The notes under the pieces: generated by a model
The model's input: the letters and a program-made list of their open reading frames with translations, nothing else
What the model was told of the DNA's origin: nothing
Databases searched by the model: none
Source: Streptomyces sp. NRRL S-455
Lineage (GTDB): Bacteria; Actinomycetota; Actinomycetes; Streptomycetales; Streptomycetaceae
Assembly: GCF_000717875.1 (NCBI RefSeq)
Contig: NZ_JOCT01000028.1
Coordinates: 34,388 to 98,387 of the forward strand
Direction of reading: 5' to 3'
DNA: 64,000 nucleotides
Shown here: piece by piece, positions 37,067 through 45,399 of the stretch
Position numbering within the stretch: the stretch's first letter is position 1
Layout of the letters: each line of letters opens with the position of its first letter
Program-made: the position numbers and the translations under genes

Positions 37067-38161
37067 CTAGAGATAGAGGCCCGCGTCCGCGTCCCCGCGG
37101 GGCTCCGGAAGGGCGGTCGGAGAGGTGCCCCGGCGCAGCGCGTACAGCTCCGCCAGGGTCGCGCCCTCGCGGCCGATGCCGTCCTCCGTGCCGAGCCAGG
37201 TCACCGCCTCCCGGCGGGTCAGCGGGCCCACTTCGATCCGGGCGAGGCAGCGGCCGGGGCGGACCACGGCCGGGTGCAGCCGCTCCAGGTCCTCATTGGT
37301 GGTGACGCCCACCAGGACGTTGCGGCCCTGGCCGAGCAGCCCGTCCGTCAGGTTCAGCAGCCTCGACAGCGCCTGGCCCGCCGTGTGCTTGGCCTCACCG
37401 CGGATCAGCTCGTCGCAGTCCTCGAGGAGCAGCAGCCGCCAGCGGCCCTTGCCCGCCGTGTCCTCCTCGCCGATCGCGATGTCCATCAGGTAGCCGACGT
37501 CGCTGAACAGCCGCTCGGGGTCGAGGACGCAGTCCACCTGGCACCAGTCCCGCCAGGAACGGGCCAGGGTGCGCAGCGCCGACGTCTTGCCGGTGCCCGG
37601 TGGACCGTGCAGGAGCAGCAGACGGCCCGAGATGTCCTCCGGGGTCGTCTTCATCAGGCGGTCCATCGCGTCGGCCACCGGTGCGGTGTAGTTGGGCCGG
37701 ACCTCGTCCCAGGTGCCCGCCGCGATCTGGCGGGTGGTCCGGTGCGGGCCGCGGCGCGGGGAGACGTACCAGAAGCCCATCGTGACGTTCTCCGGCTGCG
37801 GTTCGGGTTCGTCCGCCGCGCCGTCCGTGGCCTGGTCGAGGACCTTCTTCGCCAGCTCCGCGCTGGTCGCCGTCACCGTGACGTCCGCGCCGCGGTTCCA
37901 CCGGGAGACCAGCAGCGTCCACCCGTCGCCCTCCGCAAGCGTCGCGCTGCGGTCGTCGTCCCGGGCGACGCGCAGCACGCGGGCACCGGACGGCACGAGC
38001 GTCGCCCCGGACCGTACGCGGTCGATGTTCGCCGCGTGGGAGTACGGCTGCTCGCCCGTCGCGAAGCGGCCGAGGAACAGCGCGTCGACGACGTCGGACG
38101 GGGAGTCGGAGTCGTCGACGTTGAGCCGGATCGGCAGCGCCTCGTGCGGGTTCCCAGACAT
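37067..38161 (-). CDS. AAA ATPase with actinobacterial N-terminal domain (DUF5925-like)
   Basis: The C-terminal AAA module (about residues 180-340) has Walker A LLHGPPGTGKTSALR, Walker B RWRLLLLEDCDELI, a sensor-1-like VLVGVTTNEDL and an arginine-finger region HPAVVRPGRCLARIE. The N-terminal 170 residues (RLNVDDSDSPSDVVDALFLGRFATGEQPYS) form an actinobacteria-specific domain. Architecture is similar to single-module AAA remodelling ATPases such as BCS1/CbxX type. The partner and substrate are unknown. The start is placed at the ATG at 38161; an ATG at 38170 adds three residues. It is followed closely by DUF72. Confidence 0.78.
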   Translation of the reverse strand: MSGNPHEALPIRLNVDDSDSPSDVVDALFLGRFATGEQPYSHAANIDRVRSGATLVPSGARVLRVARDDDRSATLAEGDGWTLLVSRWNRGADVTVTATSAELAKKVLDQATDGAADEPEPQPENVTMGFWYVSPRRGPHRTTRQIAAGTWDEVRPNYTAPVADAMDRLMKTTPEDISGRLLLLHGPPGTGKTSALRTLARSWRDWCQVDCVLDPERLFSDVGYLMDIAIGEEDTAGKGRWRLLLLEDCDELIRGEAKHTAGQALSRLLNLTDGLLGQGRNVLVGVTTNEDLERLHPAVVRPGRCLARIEVGPLTRREAVTWLGTEDGIGREGATLAELYALRRGTSPTALPEPRGDADAGLYL

Positions 38162-38237
38162 AGCCGCCATGATCCGGCACCGGGGCGCCGCGCGCACGCG
38201 GTTTCCCGGTGCGCACGGCGTGTTCCCCGAGTCGGGG

Positions 38238-39044
38238 TCAGGCCCCGGTGCGGGACACCAGCCGGCGTGCCCGGCGTGTCCTGCGGACCAGCGCGTACCC
38301 CTTGGTCAGGACCCGGTCCCCGGCGAACGTACGGGCGATCGCCCGGCCCTGGACCACCCGCTCGAACTCGGCGATGTCCGTACCGCGGCGCACTGTCACG
38401 CGCCGCAGGGCGTACGGTCCCTGCGCGCGGCGTGCGAGGCCGTTGCCGACGGCGAGGGCCTGGGCGTACCCCGTCTCGCGCACCGCCTGCCGGACCCGGC
38501 GGCTGGAGTAGCCGTAGGGGTAGGCGAACGAGGCCGGTACGGAGCCCAGTTGATCCGAGATGATCTCCTTGCAGTGGATCAGCTCGAACCGCAGGGTGGC
38601 GCCGGAGACCTGGTCGAGCTGCGGGTGGCTGTGGCTGTGCCCGCCGATCTCCACACCCGCCGCCGCCAGCTCGCGGACCTGGTCCCAGTCCAGCATGGTG
38701 TCCAGGCCGCCGCCGGTGTCGTACGGCCCCTGGATCCAGCCGGTGGAGACGAACAGGGTGGCCGGGAAGCCGTGCTTGGCGAGGGCGGGCAGGGCGTGCC
38801 GGTGCACGCCCTCGTAGCCGTCGTCGAAGGTGATGAGGACCGGCCGCCCGGGCAGCGGGCGGCCGGAGCGCCAGCACGCGGCGAGCTCGGCCGTGGTGAC
38901 GGGGTTCAGACCCAGCTCCGCGAGCACCGCCATCTGCTCCGCGAACGCCTCCGGGGTCACCGACAGGGCACGGGTCGCCTCGTTCGGATCGGTCGCGACC
39001 GCGTGGTACATGAGGATCGGAACGCGTGCGTCGACGTCACTCAC
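38238..39044 (-). CDS. Polysaccharide deacetylase (CE4/NodB)
   Basis: This is a NodB-homology deacetylase, likely acting on a surface glycan. Motif 1 is VLITFDDGYEGV (catalytic Asp and metal Asp), motif 2 is GGHSHSHPQLDQV (metal His pair), and motif 3 is SFAYPYGYSSRRVRQAV. No signal peptide is seen, so it may act inside the cell or on lipid-linked intermediates. The start is a GTG at 39044 overlapping the stop of the upstream glycosyltransferase by 8 bases. It is the last gene of a three-gene overlapping cassette with two GT2 enzymes. Confidence 0.85.
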   Translation of the reverse strand: MSDVDARVPILMYHAVATDPNEATRALSVTPEAFAEQMAVLAELGLNPVTTAELAACWRSGRPLPGRPVLITFDDGYEGVHRHALPALAKHGFPATLFVSTGWIQGPYDTGGGLDTMLDWDQVRELAAAGVEIGGHSHSHPQLDQVSGATLRFELIHCKEIISDQLGSVPASFAYPYGYSSRRVRQAVRETGYAQALAVGNGLARRAQGPYALRRVTVRRGTDIAEFERVVQGRAIARTFAGDRVLTKGYALVRRTRRARRLVSRTGA

Positions 39045-40035
39045 GGGCCGCCACCTCCACCCCGGGCACCCGGAAGGTGGTGCCGCCCCGGCGGGCCCGG
39101 ACGCTGCCGACGACGTACCCTCCCGCCGCCGTCAGCACCCCGGCCACGATCGCGCCCGCCCGCCCCGCGCCGCCCGGCCGGGCCAGCAGGGCGTCCCGCA
39201 GGCCCCGCGCAACCCCGGCGGGCAGGACCCGGGTCGCGTAACGGCGCTCCGACTCGAGTCCCTTCCCGGCGCCGACGCTTCGGGCCACCAGGGCCTTGGA
39301 CAGGCCTTCGGCGTAGGTGCGGGTGCGGAAGTAGCGGAAGTGCTCGCGGGCCTTAGGCACCCGGTGGTGGATCACCGCCCGGTCGTCGATGAGCAGGACC
39401 GCGTCGGGCCGGGCGCGGCTGAGGCGGATGCACAGTTCCGTCTCCTCGCAGCCCAGCGGGCGTTTGTCGCCGTCCCTGCCGATGCCGGTGGCGAAGCCGC
39501 CCGCCGCGTCGAAGGCGCTGCGGCGGAACGAGGCGTTGCCGCCGAGCACGTTGCGCACCCGGACCCGGCCGCGCGGCAGGCCCCGGTAGGTGCAGCCCAC
39601 CACCCAGTCGAACTCCTCCGGGAACCAGCCGGGCCGCCGCCCGGAAGCCCAGACCGGCTCCGTACGCCCGCCGACCGCCATGACACGCGGGTCGGCGTAC
39701 GCCTCGGCGAAGTGCCGCAGCCAGTCGCGCTCGGCCACGGCGTCGTCGTCGAGGAAGGCGACGACCTCGCCCCGGGCTGCCGCGATCCCGGTGTTGCGGC
39801 CGGCGGACAGGCCGCGGGGGCCCGCGTTCGCGAGCACCCGCACCACCCCCCCGTCGCACGACTCCTTGTACTCCTTGGCCAGCCGCTCCCGGAGCGTCTC
39901 GTTGTGGTCGACGACCAGCAGCGTCTCCAGGGCCGGACGCGACTGCGCCCGCACCGAGGAGACCGCCGCGAGGATGTCCTCCCAGCGGTCCTCGGTGTAC
40001 GCGCAGATCACGACGGAGATGCCGGGACCGCTCAA
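39037..40035 (-). CDS. Family 2 glycosyltransferase (second of cassette)
   Basis: This is a GT-A fold transferase of 332 residues. The nucleotide-sugar-binding start is ISVVICAYTEDRWEDILAAVSS, the DXD-type motif is VVAFLDDDAVAERDW, and the catalytic region is GCEETELCIRLSRARPDA (ED-like). A C-terminal segment (about 270-310) is hydrophobic, so it is probably membrane-associated. The start is TTG at 40035, whose TTGA overlaps the upstream stop by four bases and follows a GGGGAGAGG site. Donor and acceptor are unknown. Confidence 0.83.
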   Translation of the reverse strand: MSGPGISVVICAYTEDRWEDILAAVSSVRAQSRPALETLLVVDHNETLRERLAKEYKESCDGGVVRVLANAGPRGLSAGRNTGIAAARGEVVAFLDDDAVAERDWLRHFAEAYADPRVMAVGGRTEPVWASGRRPGWFPEEFDWVVGCTYRGLPRGRVRVRNVLGGNASFRRSAFDAAGGFATGIGRDGDKRPLGCEETELCIRLSRARPDAVLLIDDRAVIHHRVPKAREHFRYFRTRTYAEGLSKALVARSVGAGKGLESERRYATRVLPAGVARGLRDALLARPGGAGRAGAIVAGVLTAAGGYVVGSVRARRGGTTFRVPGVEVAARE

Positions 40036-40853
40036 GACACCTCTCCCCGCATCGCGTCCACCATCGGCGACTGGGGTGAACGGCGGCGCAGCGCACGGCG
40101 GTTGGAGCGCTCCTGAAGGATCACCCGGAGCACGCGCAGCCCGTCGCGCACGGCCCGCAGGTTGCTGGTGCCGTGGATGCGCAGGTACTCGTGGCTCGGG
40201 ATCTCCTGCACCTTGAGCCCGGCCTTGACGACCCGGATGTTCATCAGGGTCTCCACCTCGAAGCCGGTGCAGTCGAGGTCGATCTTGTCGAGGCAGTGCC
40301 GCCAGAACGCGTTGTACCCGTAGCACAGGTCGGTGTAGCGGGCGCCGAACTTGCGGTTGACGGCCGTGCACAGCGCCCAGTTGCCGAGCTTGCGGATGAA
40401 GGTCATGTCGTCGGTGCCGCCGCCGTTGGCGAAGCGGGAGCCCTTGGCGAAGTCCGCGCCGGAGACCAGGGCGGAGACGTACGAGACGATCTCGTTGCCG
40501 TCGGCCGAGCCGTCCGCGTCGACCATCACGATGATGTCGCCGGTGCAGGCCTGGAACCCGGTGATCAGGGCGTCGCCCTTGCCCTTGCCGCGCTGCTCGA
40601 CGACCTTGACGCCGGGCCACAGCTCGCGGGCCACCTGGACGGTGTCGTCGGTGGAGTTGCCGTCGACCAGGACCACTTCGTGGATCCAGTCGGGCAGGGT
40701 CTTGAAGACGTACGGCAGGTTCTCCGCCTCGTTCATGGCCGGTATCACCACGCTCACCGGCGGCGCGATGGCCAGGTGAGAGGAGACGGGCCGGTACGTG
40801 GCGGCGGCCGGCGGATGCTGGTCCGCCGCGGCCGGCTGCAGAACGGAGCTCAT
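40032..40853 (-). CDS. Family 2 glycosyltransferase, polyprenyl-phosphate sugar synthase-like
   Basis: This is a GT2 enzyme resembling dolichol-phosphate mannose/glucose synthases: PVSVVIPAMNEAENLPYVFKTLP, VLVDGNSTDDTVQVARE, GKGKGDALITGFQACTGDIIVMVDADGS (DXD) and a C-terminal catalytic part. It lacks C-terminal membrane helices. It may form a lipid-linked sugar donor for the next transferase. The ATG at 40853 has GAGAGGGAC upstream. It leads an overlapping three-gene operon (GT2-GT2-deacetylase), which suggests modification of a cell-surface or spore glycan. Confidence 0.83.
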   Translation of the reverse strand: MSSVLQPAAADQHPPAAATYRPVSSHLAIAPPVSVVIPAMNEAENLPYVFKTLPDWIHEVVLVDGNSTDDTVQVARELWPGVKVVEQRGKGKGDALITGFQACTGDIIVMVDADGSADGNEIVSYVSALVSGADFAKGSRFANGGGTDDMTFIRKLGNWALCTAVNRKFGARYTDLCYGYNAFWRHCLDKIDLDCTGFEVETLMNIRVVKAGLKVQEIPSHEYLRIHGTSNLRAVRDGLRVLRVILQERSNRRALRRRSPQSPMVDAMRGEVS

Positions 40854-41267
40854 GAGTCGGTCCCTCTCGTCCGGTGGACCGCCCCCCCTGGGCAGTCCGG
40901 ATCCACTCCGGTTCGAAAGGGGGGTTCTCACCCGTGCACCCCGAGATGGAGCTTCGGGCACGCCGGGTGAGCTGGCAAAGCTGGCCGGCCGCGAAAAACG
41001 GCAGCCGACCGCGCGGCACGGCCCGGTCACCGATGTGGTCACCGAGCACGGCACCCCCCTACCGCGCCCCGCGCCGGTTCGTCGCGGTCCTTGAGCCCTC
41101 CCCTAGAGCCGCGTACTGACGGACCGATGCGGGTGAGATGTATGACGGTATTGACGATTGAACCCGTATGGCAAGACCTGGAACGGCCTCTCACGTTTTT
41201 GTTGGTTTGGTCGTCGCTCTATGCGATTTCTGGTGCGTAAGTTGAAAGATTCGGTTACGCAAAAGAG
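40854..41267. promoter_or_regulatory. Intergenic region upstream of the glycan cassette
   Basis: This is a 414-bp region between the glycosyltransferase cassette and the terminator of the downstream-oriented subtilisin gene. The part 41105-41265 is AT-rich (GATGTATGACGGTATTGACG and TTTTTGTTGGTTTGG), with an inverted pair GCGTAA (41235-41240)/TTACGC (41255-41260). It is likely promoter for the cassette. No gene was recognised, and the open frame across it continues antisense into the protease. Confidence 0.35.
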
Positions 41268-41304
41268 CCGTTCCCCGAAGGCGGATGGAGCCTCCGGGGA
41301 ACGG
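41268..41304 (-). terminator. Terminator after the subtilisin gene
   Basis: Ten-bp arms CCGTTCCCCG/CGGGGAACGG (41268-41277 and 41295-41304), with a further AGGC/GCCT stem inside. On the minus strand it is followed by CTCTTTT. Confidence 0.8.
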
Positions 41305-41331
41305 TTGTTCAGGTGCTGGAATCCCTGTCGC

Positions 41332-42537
41332 CTACTGGACGAGCTTCAGCAGCCGGTTCGGCGAGCCCGAACCCGCGCTGGTGACCTTGCCGGTGGTGGC
41401 GCCGTTCACCAGGGCCGAGGCGACCTGGGCCGGGGTGGAGGAGGTGTGGCCCGCCAGGTAGACCGCCGCCGCGCCCGCGACGTGCGGGGTCGCCATCGAG
41501 GTGCCGGAGATGGTGTTGGTCGCGGTGTCGCTGGTGTGCCAGCCGGCCGTGATGGAGGAGCCGGGCGCGAAGATGTCCAGGACCGAGCCGTAGTTGGAGT
41601 AGCTCGCCTTGGCGTCGGTGCTGGTGGTGGCGCCGACCGTGATCGCCTCGGCGACGCGGGCCGGGGAGGACGAGGAGGCGGTGGTGCTGCTGTTGCCCGC
41701 GGCGACGGCGTACGTGACGCCGCTGGCTATGGAGTTGCGGACCGCCGTGTCCAGCGAGGCCGAGGCTCCGCCGCCGAGTGACATGTTGGCGACCGAGGGG
41801 CCGGAGTGGTTCTGCGTCACCCAGTCGATGCCCGCGATCACACCGGCCGTGGTGCCGGAGCCGCTGTTGTTCAGCACCCGGACACCCACGATCTTCGCCT
41901 TCTTGGCGACGCCGTAGGTCGAGCCCGCGATCGTGGTGGCCACGTGGGTGCCGTGGCCGTTGCCGTCGGAGGCGTTGTTGTCGCCGTCGACGGCGTCGTA
42001 GCCGTGCGCCGCGCGGCCGCTGATCTGCTGGTGGGTGATGCGCACGCCGGTGTCGATGACGTAGACCGTCACACCGCTGCCCGCGCTGTCCGGGTAGGTG
42101 TAGGTGCCGGACAGCGGGAGCGAGGTCTGGTCGATGCGGTCCAGACCCCACGGGGCGCTGGTCTGGGTCGCGGCCAGCTGGACGCGCTGGTTCTGCTCGA
42201 CGGAGGCCACCGCCGGGTCGGCCGCGAGCCGCCTGGCCTCGGTGGCGGAGAGGGTGGCGGAGTAGCCGTTCAGTGCCTTGCCGAACGTCTTGTCGACCGT
42301 GCCGCCGTACTCCTTGACGAGGCCCTTGCCCGCGGCCGAGGACGCCTTCAGGGCCGCGCTCTTCTTGAGCGTGACGATGTAGCTGTCCTTGATCGCGGTC
42401 GGTGAGTCCGCGGCGAGCACCTTGCCCTCGGCCGGAGAGGCCTGGGCGGGGAGGGCGGTGAGTCCGCCCACGAGGGCGGCGGTCGCCGTCAAGGTGATCG
42501 CGGCGAACTCGAGTCTCTTGCTACGCAGTTGTGCCAT
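41332..42537 (-). CDS. Secreted subtilisin-family serine protease (S8A)
   Basis: This extracellular protease has a signal peptide (to about residue 33, LPAQASPAEG), an I9 inhibitor prodomain (about 50-118; DSYIVTLKKSAALKASSA), and a proteinase-K-like catalytic domain (about 130-400). The triad is intact: Asp in VYVIDTGVRITH, His in NGHGTHVATT, Ser in ISGTSMATPHVAG, with the oxyanion Asn in AAGNSS. Its 401 residues fit the Streptomyces aqualysin/proteinase K group. The ATG is at 42537. It is divergent from a GDSL lipase gene. Confidence 0.95.
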   Translation of the reverse strand: MAQLRSKRLEFAAITLTATAALVGGLTALPAQASPAEGKVLAADSPTAIKDSYIVTLKKSAALKASSAAGKGLVKEYGGTVDKTFGKALNGYSATLSATEARRLAADPAVASVEQNQRVQLAATQTSAPWGLDRIDQTSLPLSGTYTYPDSAGSGVTVYVIDTGVRITHQQISGRAAHGYDAVDGDNNASDGNGHGTHVATTIAGSTYGVAKKAKIVGVRVLNNSGSGTTAGVIAGIDWVTQNHSGPSVANMSLGGGASASLDTAVRNSIASGVTYAVAAGNSSTTASSSSPARVAEAITVGATTSTDAKASYSNYGSVLDIFAPGSSITAGWHTSDTATNTISGTSMATPHVAGAAAVYLAGHTSSTPAQVASALVNGATTGKVTSAGSGSPNRLLKLVQ

Positions 42538-42871
42538 TACGAGGGAGTCCTCCTCTAGGCGGCGCGCGCCTGGGTGGGGCGCGCGTCATGTGGGGGAGTG
42601 CGCGTGCTCGCGCACACGGCCCGGGAGCGTCGCGTTCCGCTCCCGGCCGGAGTAAAGCGTCGACCATCTACCGGCGTAGAACAAGGGAGTTGAGCACTAG
42701 TCAACAAATCTGTCATGGGCACGTAACAAAGAGTGCCGGGCGCGTAACAAGGCGTGGGGAAACGCGCCCCGAGTGCCCCGGAGGAGCCGAAAAGGCTTGG
42801 CATGGACACTTCCGGTCAACACGCGTAGCTGCTACGACGGTTGTGGCAGAGATCCTGCTAAGGGAGGTTCC
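42538..42871. promoter_or_regulatory. Divergent promoter region of the subtilisin and GDSL lipase genes
   Basis: This 334-bp region contains an inverted repeat GTTGA-N7-TCAAC at 42689-42705. It also has a 15-base direct repeat GGGC(A/G)CGTAACAA(A/G)G at 42717-42731 and 42738-42752, a spacing of 21 bases or two helical turns. The CGTAAC core resembles half-sites upstream of the lipase and the second streptogrisin. A regulator controlling both divergent exoenzymes is inferred. Confidence 0.45.
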
Positions 42872-43678
42872 ATGAGACGTTCCCGACTTGTCGTCTTCGT
42901 GAGCTCGCTCTTCCTCGCCACCGGCACCGCCCTCACCGGGGCAGCCACGGCGCAGGCGTCCTCACTTGCCGCAACTGGCGGTTATGTGGCTCTCGGTGAC
43001 TCCTACTCCTCCGGAGTGGGCGCCGGCAGTTACATCAGCTCCAGCGGCGACTGCAAGCGCAGCACGAAGGCCTACCCCTACCTCTGGGCCGCCGCCCAGT
43101 CACCGTCCACGTTCCACTTCACGGCCTGCTCAGGCGCCCGAACGGGTGATGTTCTGTCCGGTCAGCTCGGCCCGCTCAGCAGTGCCACCGCCCTCGTCTC
43201 CGTCAGCGTCGGTGGCAACGACGCGGGATTCGCCGACGTCATGACGACCTGTGTGACCCAGTCCGACAGCGCCTGCCTCTCCCGCCTCGACACCGCCCGG
43301 TCCTACGTCGACTCCACGCTGCCCGGCAAGCTCGACAGCGTGTACTCGGCGATCCGCTCCAAGGCACCCAACGCCCGTGTCGTGGTCCTCGGCTACCCCC
43401 GCTTCTACAAGCTCGGCACCACGTGTCTCGGCCTGTCCGAGACCAAGCGCAAGGCCGTCAACGACGCCTCCGACCACCTCAACACCGCCATCGCCAAGCG
43501 AGCCGCGAACCACGGCTTCGTCTTCGGCGACGTACGCACCACCTTCACCGGCCACGAGCTCTGCTCCAGCGACTCCTGGCTGCACAGCGTCAACTGGCTC
43601 AACATCGGCGAGTCGTACCACCCGAAGGCTCCCGGCCAGTCCGGCGGCTATCTGCCGGTGCTCAACGCCAACGACTGA
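42872..43678 (+). CDS. Secreted GDSL (SGNH) lipase/esterase
   Basis: This is an SGNH hydrolase acting outside the cell. The signal peptide ends near residue 32 (TAQASSLAATG). Block I is YVALGDSYSSGVGAG (Ser nucleophile), block III is SVGGNDAGFAD, and block V is NIGESYHPKAPG (catalytic His, with no adjacent DxxH Asp as in the Streptomyces SGNH enzymes with a Ser-His dyad). Three cysteine pairs are expected. It resembles the characterised S. coelicolor lipase SCO1725. The ATG at 42872 follows AGGGAGG. Its stop lies 4 bases from the stop of the convergent kinase gene. Confidence 0.93.
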   Translation: MRRSRLVVFVSSLFLATGTALTGAATAQASSLAATGGYVALGDSYSSGVGAGSYISSSGDCKRSTKAYPYLWAAAQSPSTFHFTACSGARTGDVLSGQLGPLSSATALVSVSVGGNDAGFADVMTTCVTQSDSACLSRLDTARSYVDSTLPGKLDSVYSAIRSKAPNARVVVLGYPRFYKLGTTCLGLSETKRKAVNDASDHLNTAIAKRAANHGFVFGDVRTTFTGHELCSSDSWLHSVNWLNIGESYHPKAPGQSGGYLPVLNAND

Positions 43679-43682
43679 CCGG

Positions 43683-45320
43683 TCAGCCGGAGTCCGTGTC
43701 CGAATCCGCGCCCGATTCATTGTCCGGATCCGTGCCGGAAGGGGAAGGGGAGGCCCCGCCCGTCGGGGTCTCCGTCTCGCACGTCAGGGAGAACGGCACC
43801 GCTTCGGACGTCGTGCGCACCGGCTCCCGCACCTCGACACTGATCTCGTTCTCGATCGTCCCGGACTCCTCGTCGGTCGTCACGGTCACCGCGTCCTGCT
43901 TCGTCCGGCCGCCGCCTTCCGGGAACGACAGCGTCTTCCAGCCTCCGTCGAGCACGGAGCCGTCCCGTGTCACCCAGCGGTAGCGCACCTCTGCAGGCAG
44001 GCTCCCCACGGTGATCGTCGCCGTGAACCCCGGTGCCTCCTCGCTCGGCGGCGGACACGAGCCCGAGTAGTCCGTGCGCGTGCCCTCCAGGCCGACCCGC
44101 ACCGACTGCGGCGGCGGGCTGCTCTCCTCGCTCTCGCTCTCGCTGGGCGTCGGGGAAGGGCTGGACTTGCCACTCCCGGTGTTCCGTGGAGGAGCCTTGG
44201 TCTCGGTGGGCGTACCCGCCCCGGCGCCCCGGTCGCCCGAGCCGCCGCCGTCCCCGTTGTTCAGCAGCGCGTACGTCAACCCGCCCACCGCGAGGGCCAG
44301 TGCGACCACACCCGCGACCAGCACCGGGCCGGCCCTGCGGTCACGGCCTTGCCGGGTGGCCGTCGTCGCGCCCGAGCCGGAGTGCGCCGGCGGACCCCCC
44401 GGGAACGGCATCGGGGGCGTGGGAGCGGGCTCGGCGTGGCCCACGACCGTCGGCGGGTAGGGGGCCGCCCGTACGGTGTCCGAGCGCGGCGAGCCGCCCG
44501 CGCCGACGACCCGCAGGTCCTGCTCGGCCCGGTCGGCCGGCAGCCGCTCCGCCGGATCCTTGCGCAGCAGCCCCTCGATGACCGGGGCGAGCGGACCGGC
44601 CCGGCGCGGCGGCGGCAGCTCCTCGTCGACGATGGCACGCAGCGTGCTCAGCGGGGTGTCCTGACGGAACGGCGAGTGGCCCTCCACCGCCGCGTACAGC
44701 AGCACGCCGAGCGACCACAGGTCGGACTCGGGGCCGGGCGTGCGGCCCAGCGCCCGCTCCGGGGCGAGGAACTCGGGCGATCCGATGACCTCCCCGGTCA
44801 TGGTCAGCGCGGAGCTGCCCTCGACCATGGCGATGCCGAAGTCGGTGAGCACGATCCGGCCGTCGTTCGCGATCAGTACGTTGGCCGGCTTCACATCCCG
44901 GTGCAGTACCCCGGCGTCGTGCGCGGCCCGCAGCGCGGCCAGCACCTCGGCGCCGATGTGCGCGGCACGCTGGGGCGGCATCGGACCCTCGGCGTCCAGG
45001 ACCTCGGCCAGGGAGAGCCCGCGGACCAGCTCCATGACGATCCACGGCCGTCCGCCGTCCGTCGCCACGTCGTACACCGTCACCACGTTCCGGTTGGCCA
45101 CCCGGGCCGCCGCCCACGCCTCCCGCTCCAGCCGGGCGTACATCCGCTGCACATCGTCGGACCCCAGCCCGGCCGGGGCGCGTACCTCCTTGACGGCGAC
45201 CTCGCGGTGCAGCACCTCGTCACGGGCGCGCCACACCGTCCCCATGCCGCCCTCGCCGAGCGGCGCGAGCAGCCGGTAGCGACCCGCGATCACACGCTCA
45301 TGGCCCGGTTCTTCGGACAC
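43683..45320 (-). CDS. Membrane Ser/Thr protein kinase (Hanks type)
   Basis: This transmembrane kinase has an N-terminal catalytic domain (about residues 10-275) with Gly loop GEGGMGTVW, catalytic Lys in VAVKEV, HRDVKPANVLI, DFGIA and APE in FLAPERA. A juxtamembrane Pro/Ala region leads to one TM helix (about 335-355). An extracellular Ser/Thr/Pro-rich linker and a C-terminal domain of about 130 residues follow (SVRVGLEGTRTDYSGSC...PFSLTCETE, with a likely disulfide). PASTA repeats are absent, so the sensor differs from PknB. The start is a GTG at 45320. Ligand and targets are unknown. Confidence 0.9.
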   Translation of the reverse strand: MSEEPGHERVIAGRYRLLAPLGEGGMGTVWRARDEVLHREVAVKEVRAPAGLGSDDVQRMYARLEREAWAAARVANRNVVTVYDVATDGGRPWIVMELVRGLSLAEVLDAEGPMPPQRAAHIGAEVLAALRAAHDAGVLHRDVKPANVLIANDGRIVLTDFGIAMVEGSSALTMTGEVIGSPEFLAPERALGRTPGPESDLWSLGVLLYAAVEGHSPFRQDTPLSTLRAIVDEELPPPRRAGPLAPVIEGLLRKDPAERLPADRAEQDLRVVGAGGSPRSDTVRAAPYPPTVVGHAEPAPTPPMPFPGGPPAHSGSGATTATRQGRDRRAGPVLVAGVVALALAVGGLTYALLNNGDGGGSGDRGAGAGTPTETKAPPRNTGSGKSSPSPTPSESESEESSPPPQSVRVGLEGTRTDYSGSCPPPSEEAPGFTATITVGSLPAEVRYRWVTRDGSVLDGGWKTLSFPEGGGRTKQDAVTVTTDEESGTIENEISVEVREPVRTTSEAVPFSLTCETETPTGGASPSPSGTDPDNESGADSDTDSG

Positions 45321-45399
45321 GGCGCCCCCATTCGCAGCCGGGCGGAATCTCCATGAGGTCTGTTTTCCCCACGACGTCGGATTTCCTCACGAACGTAAC

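Noticed and set aside
41158..41781. 207-codon plus-strand frame starting in the AT-rich region
   Set aside because: Most of it is antisense to the subtilisin gene and its terminator, with no domain and no ribosome site.
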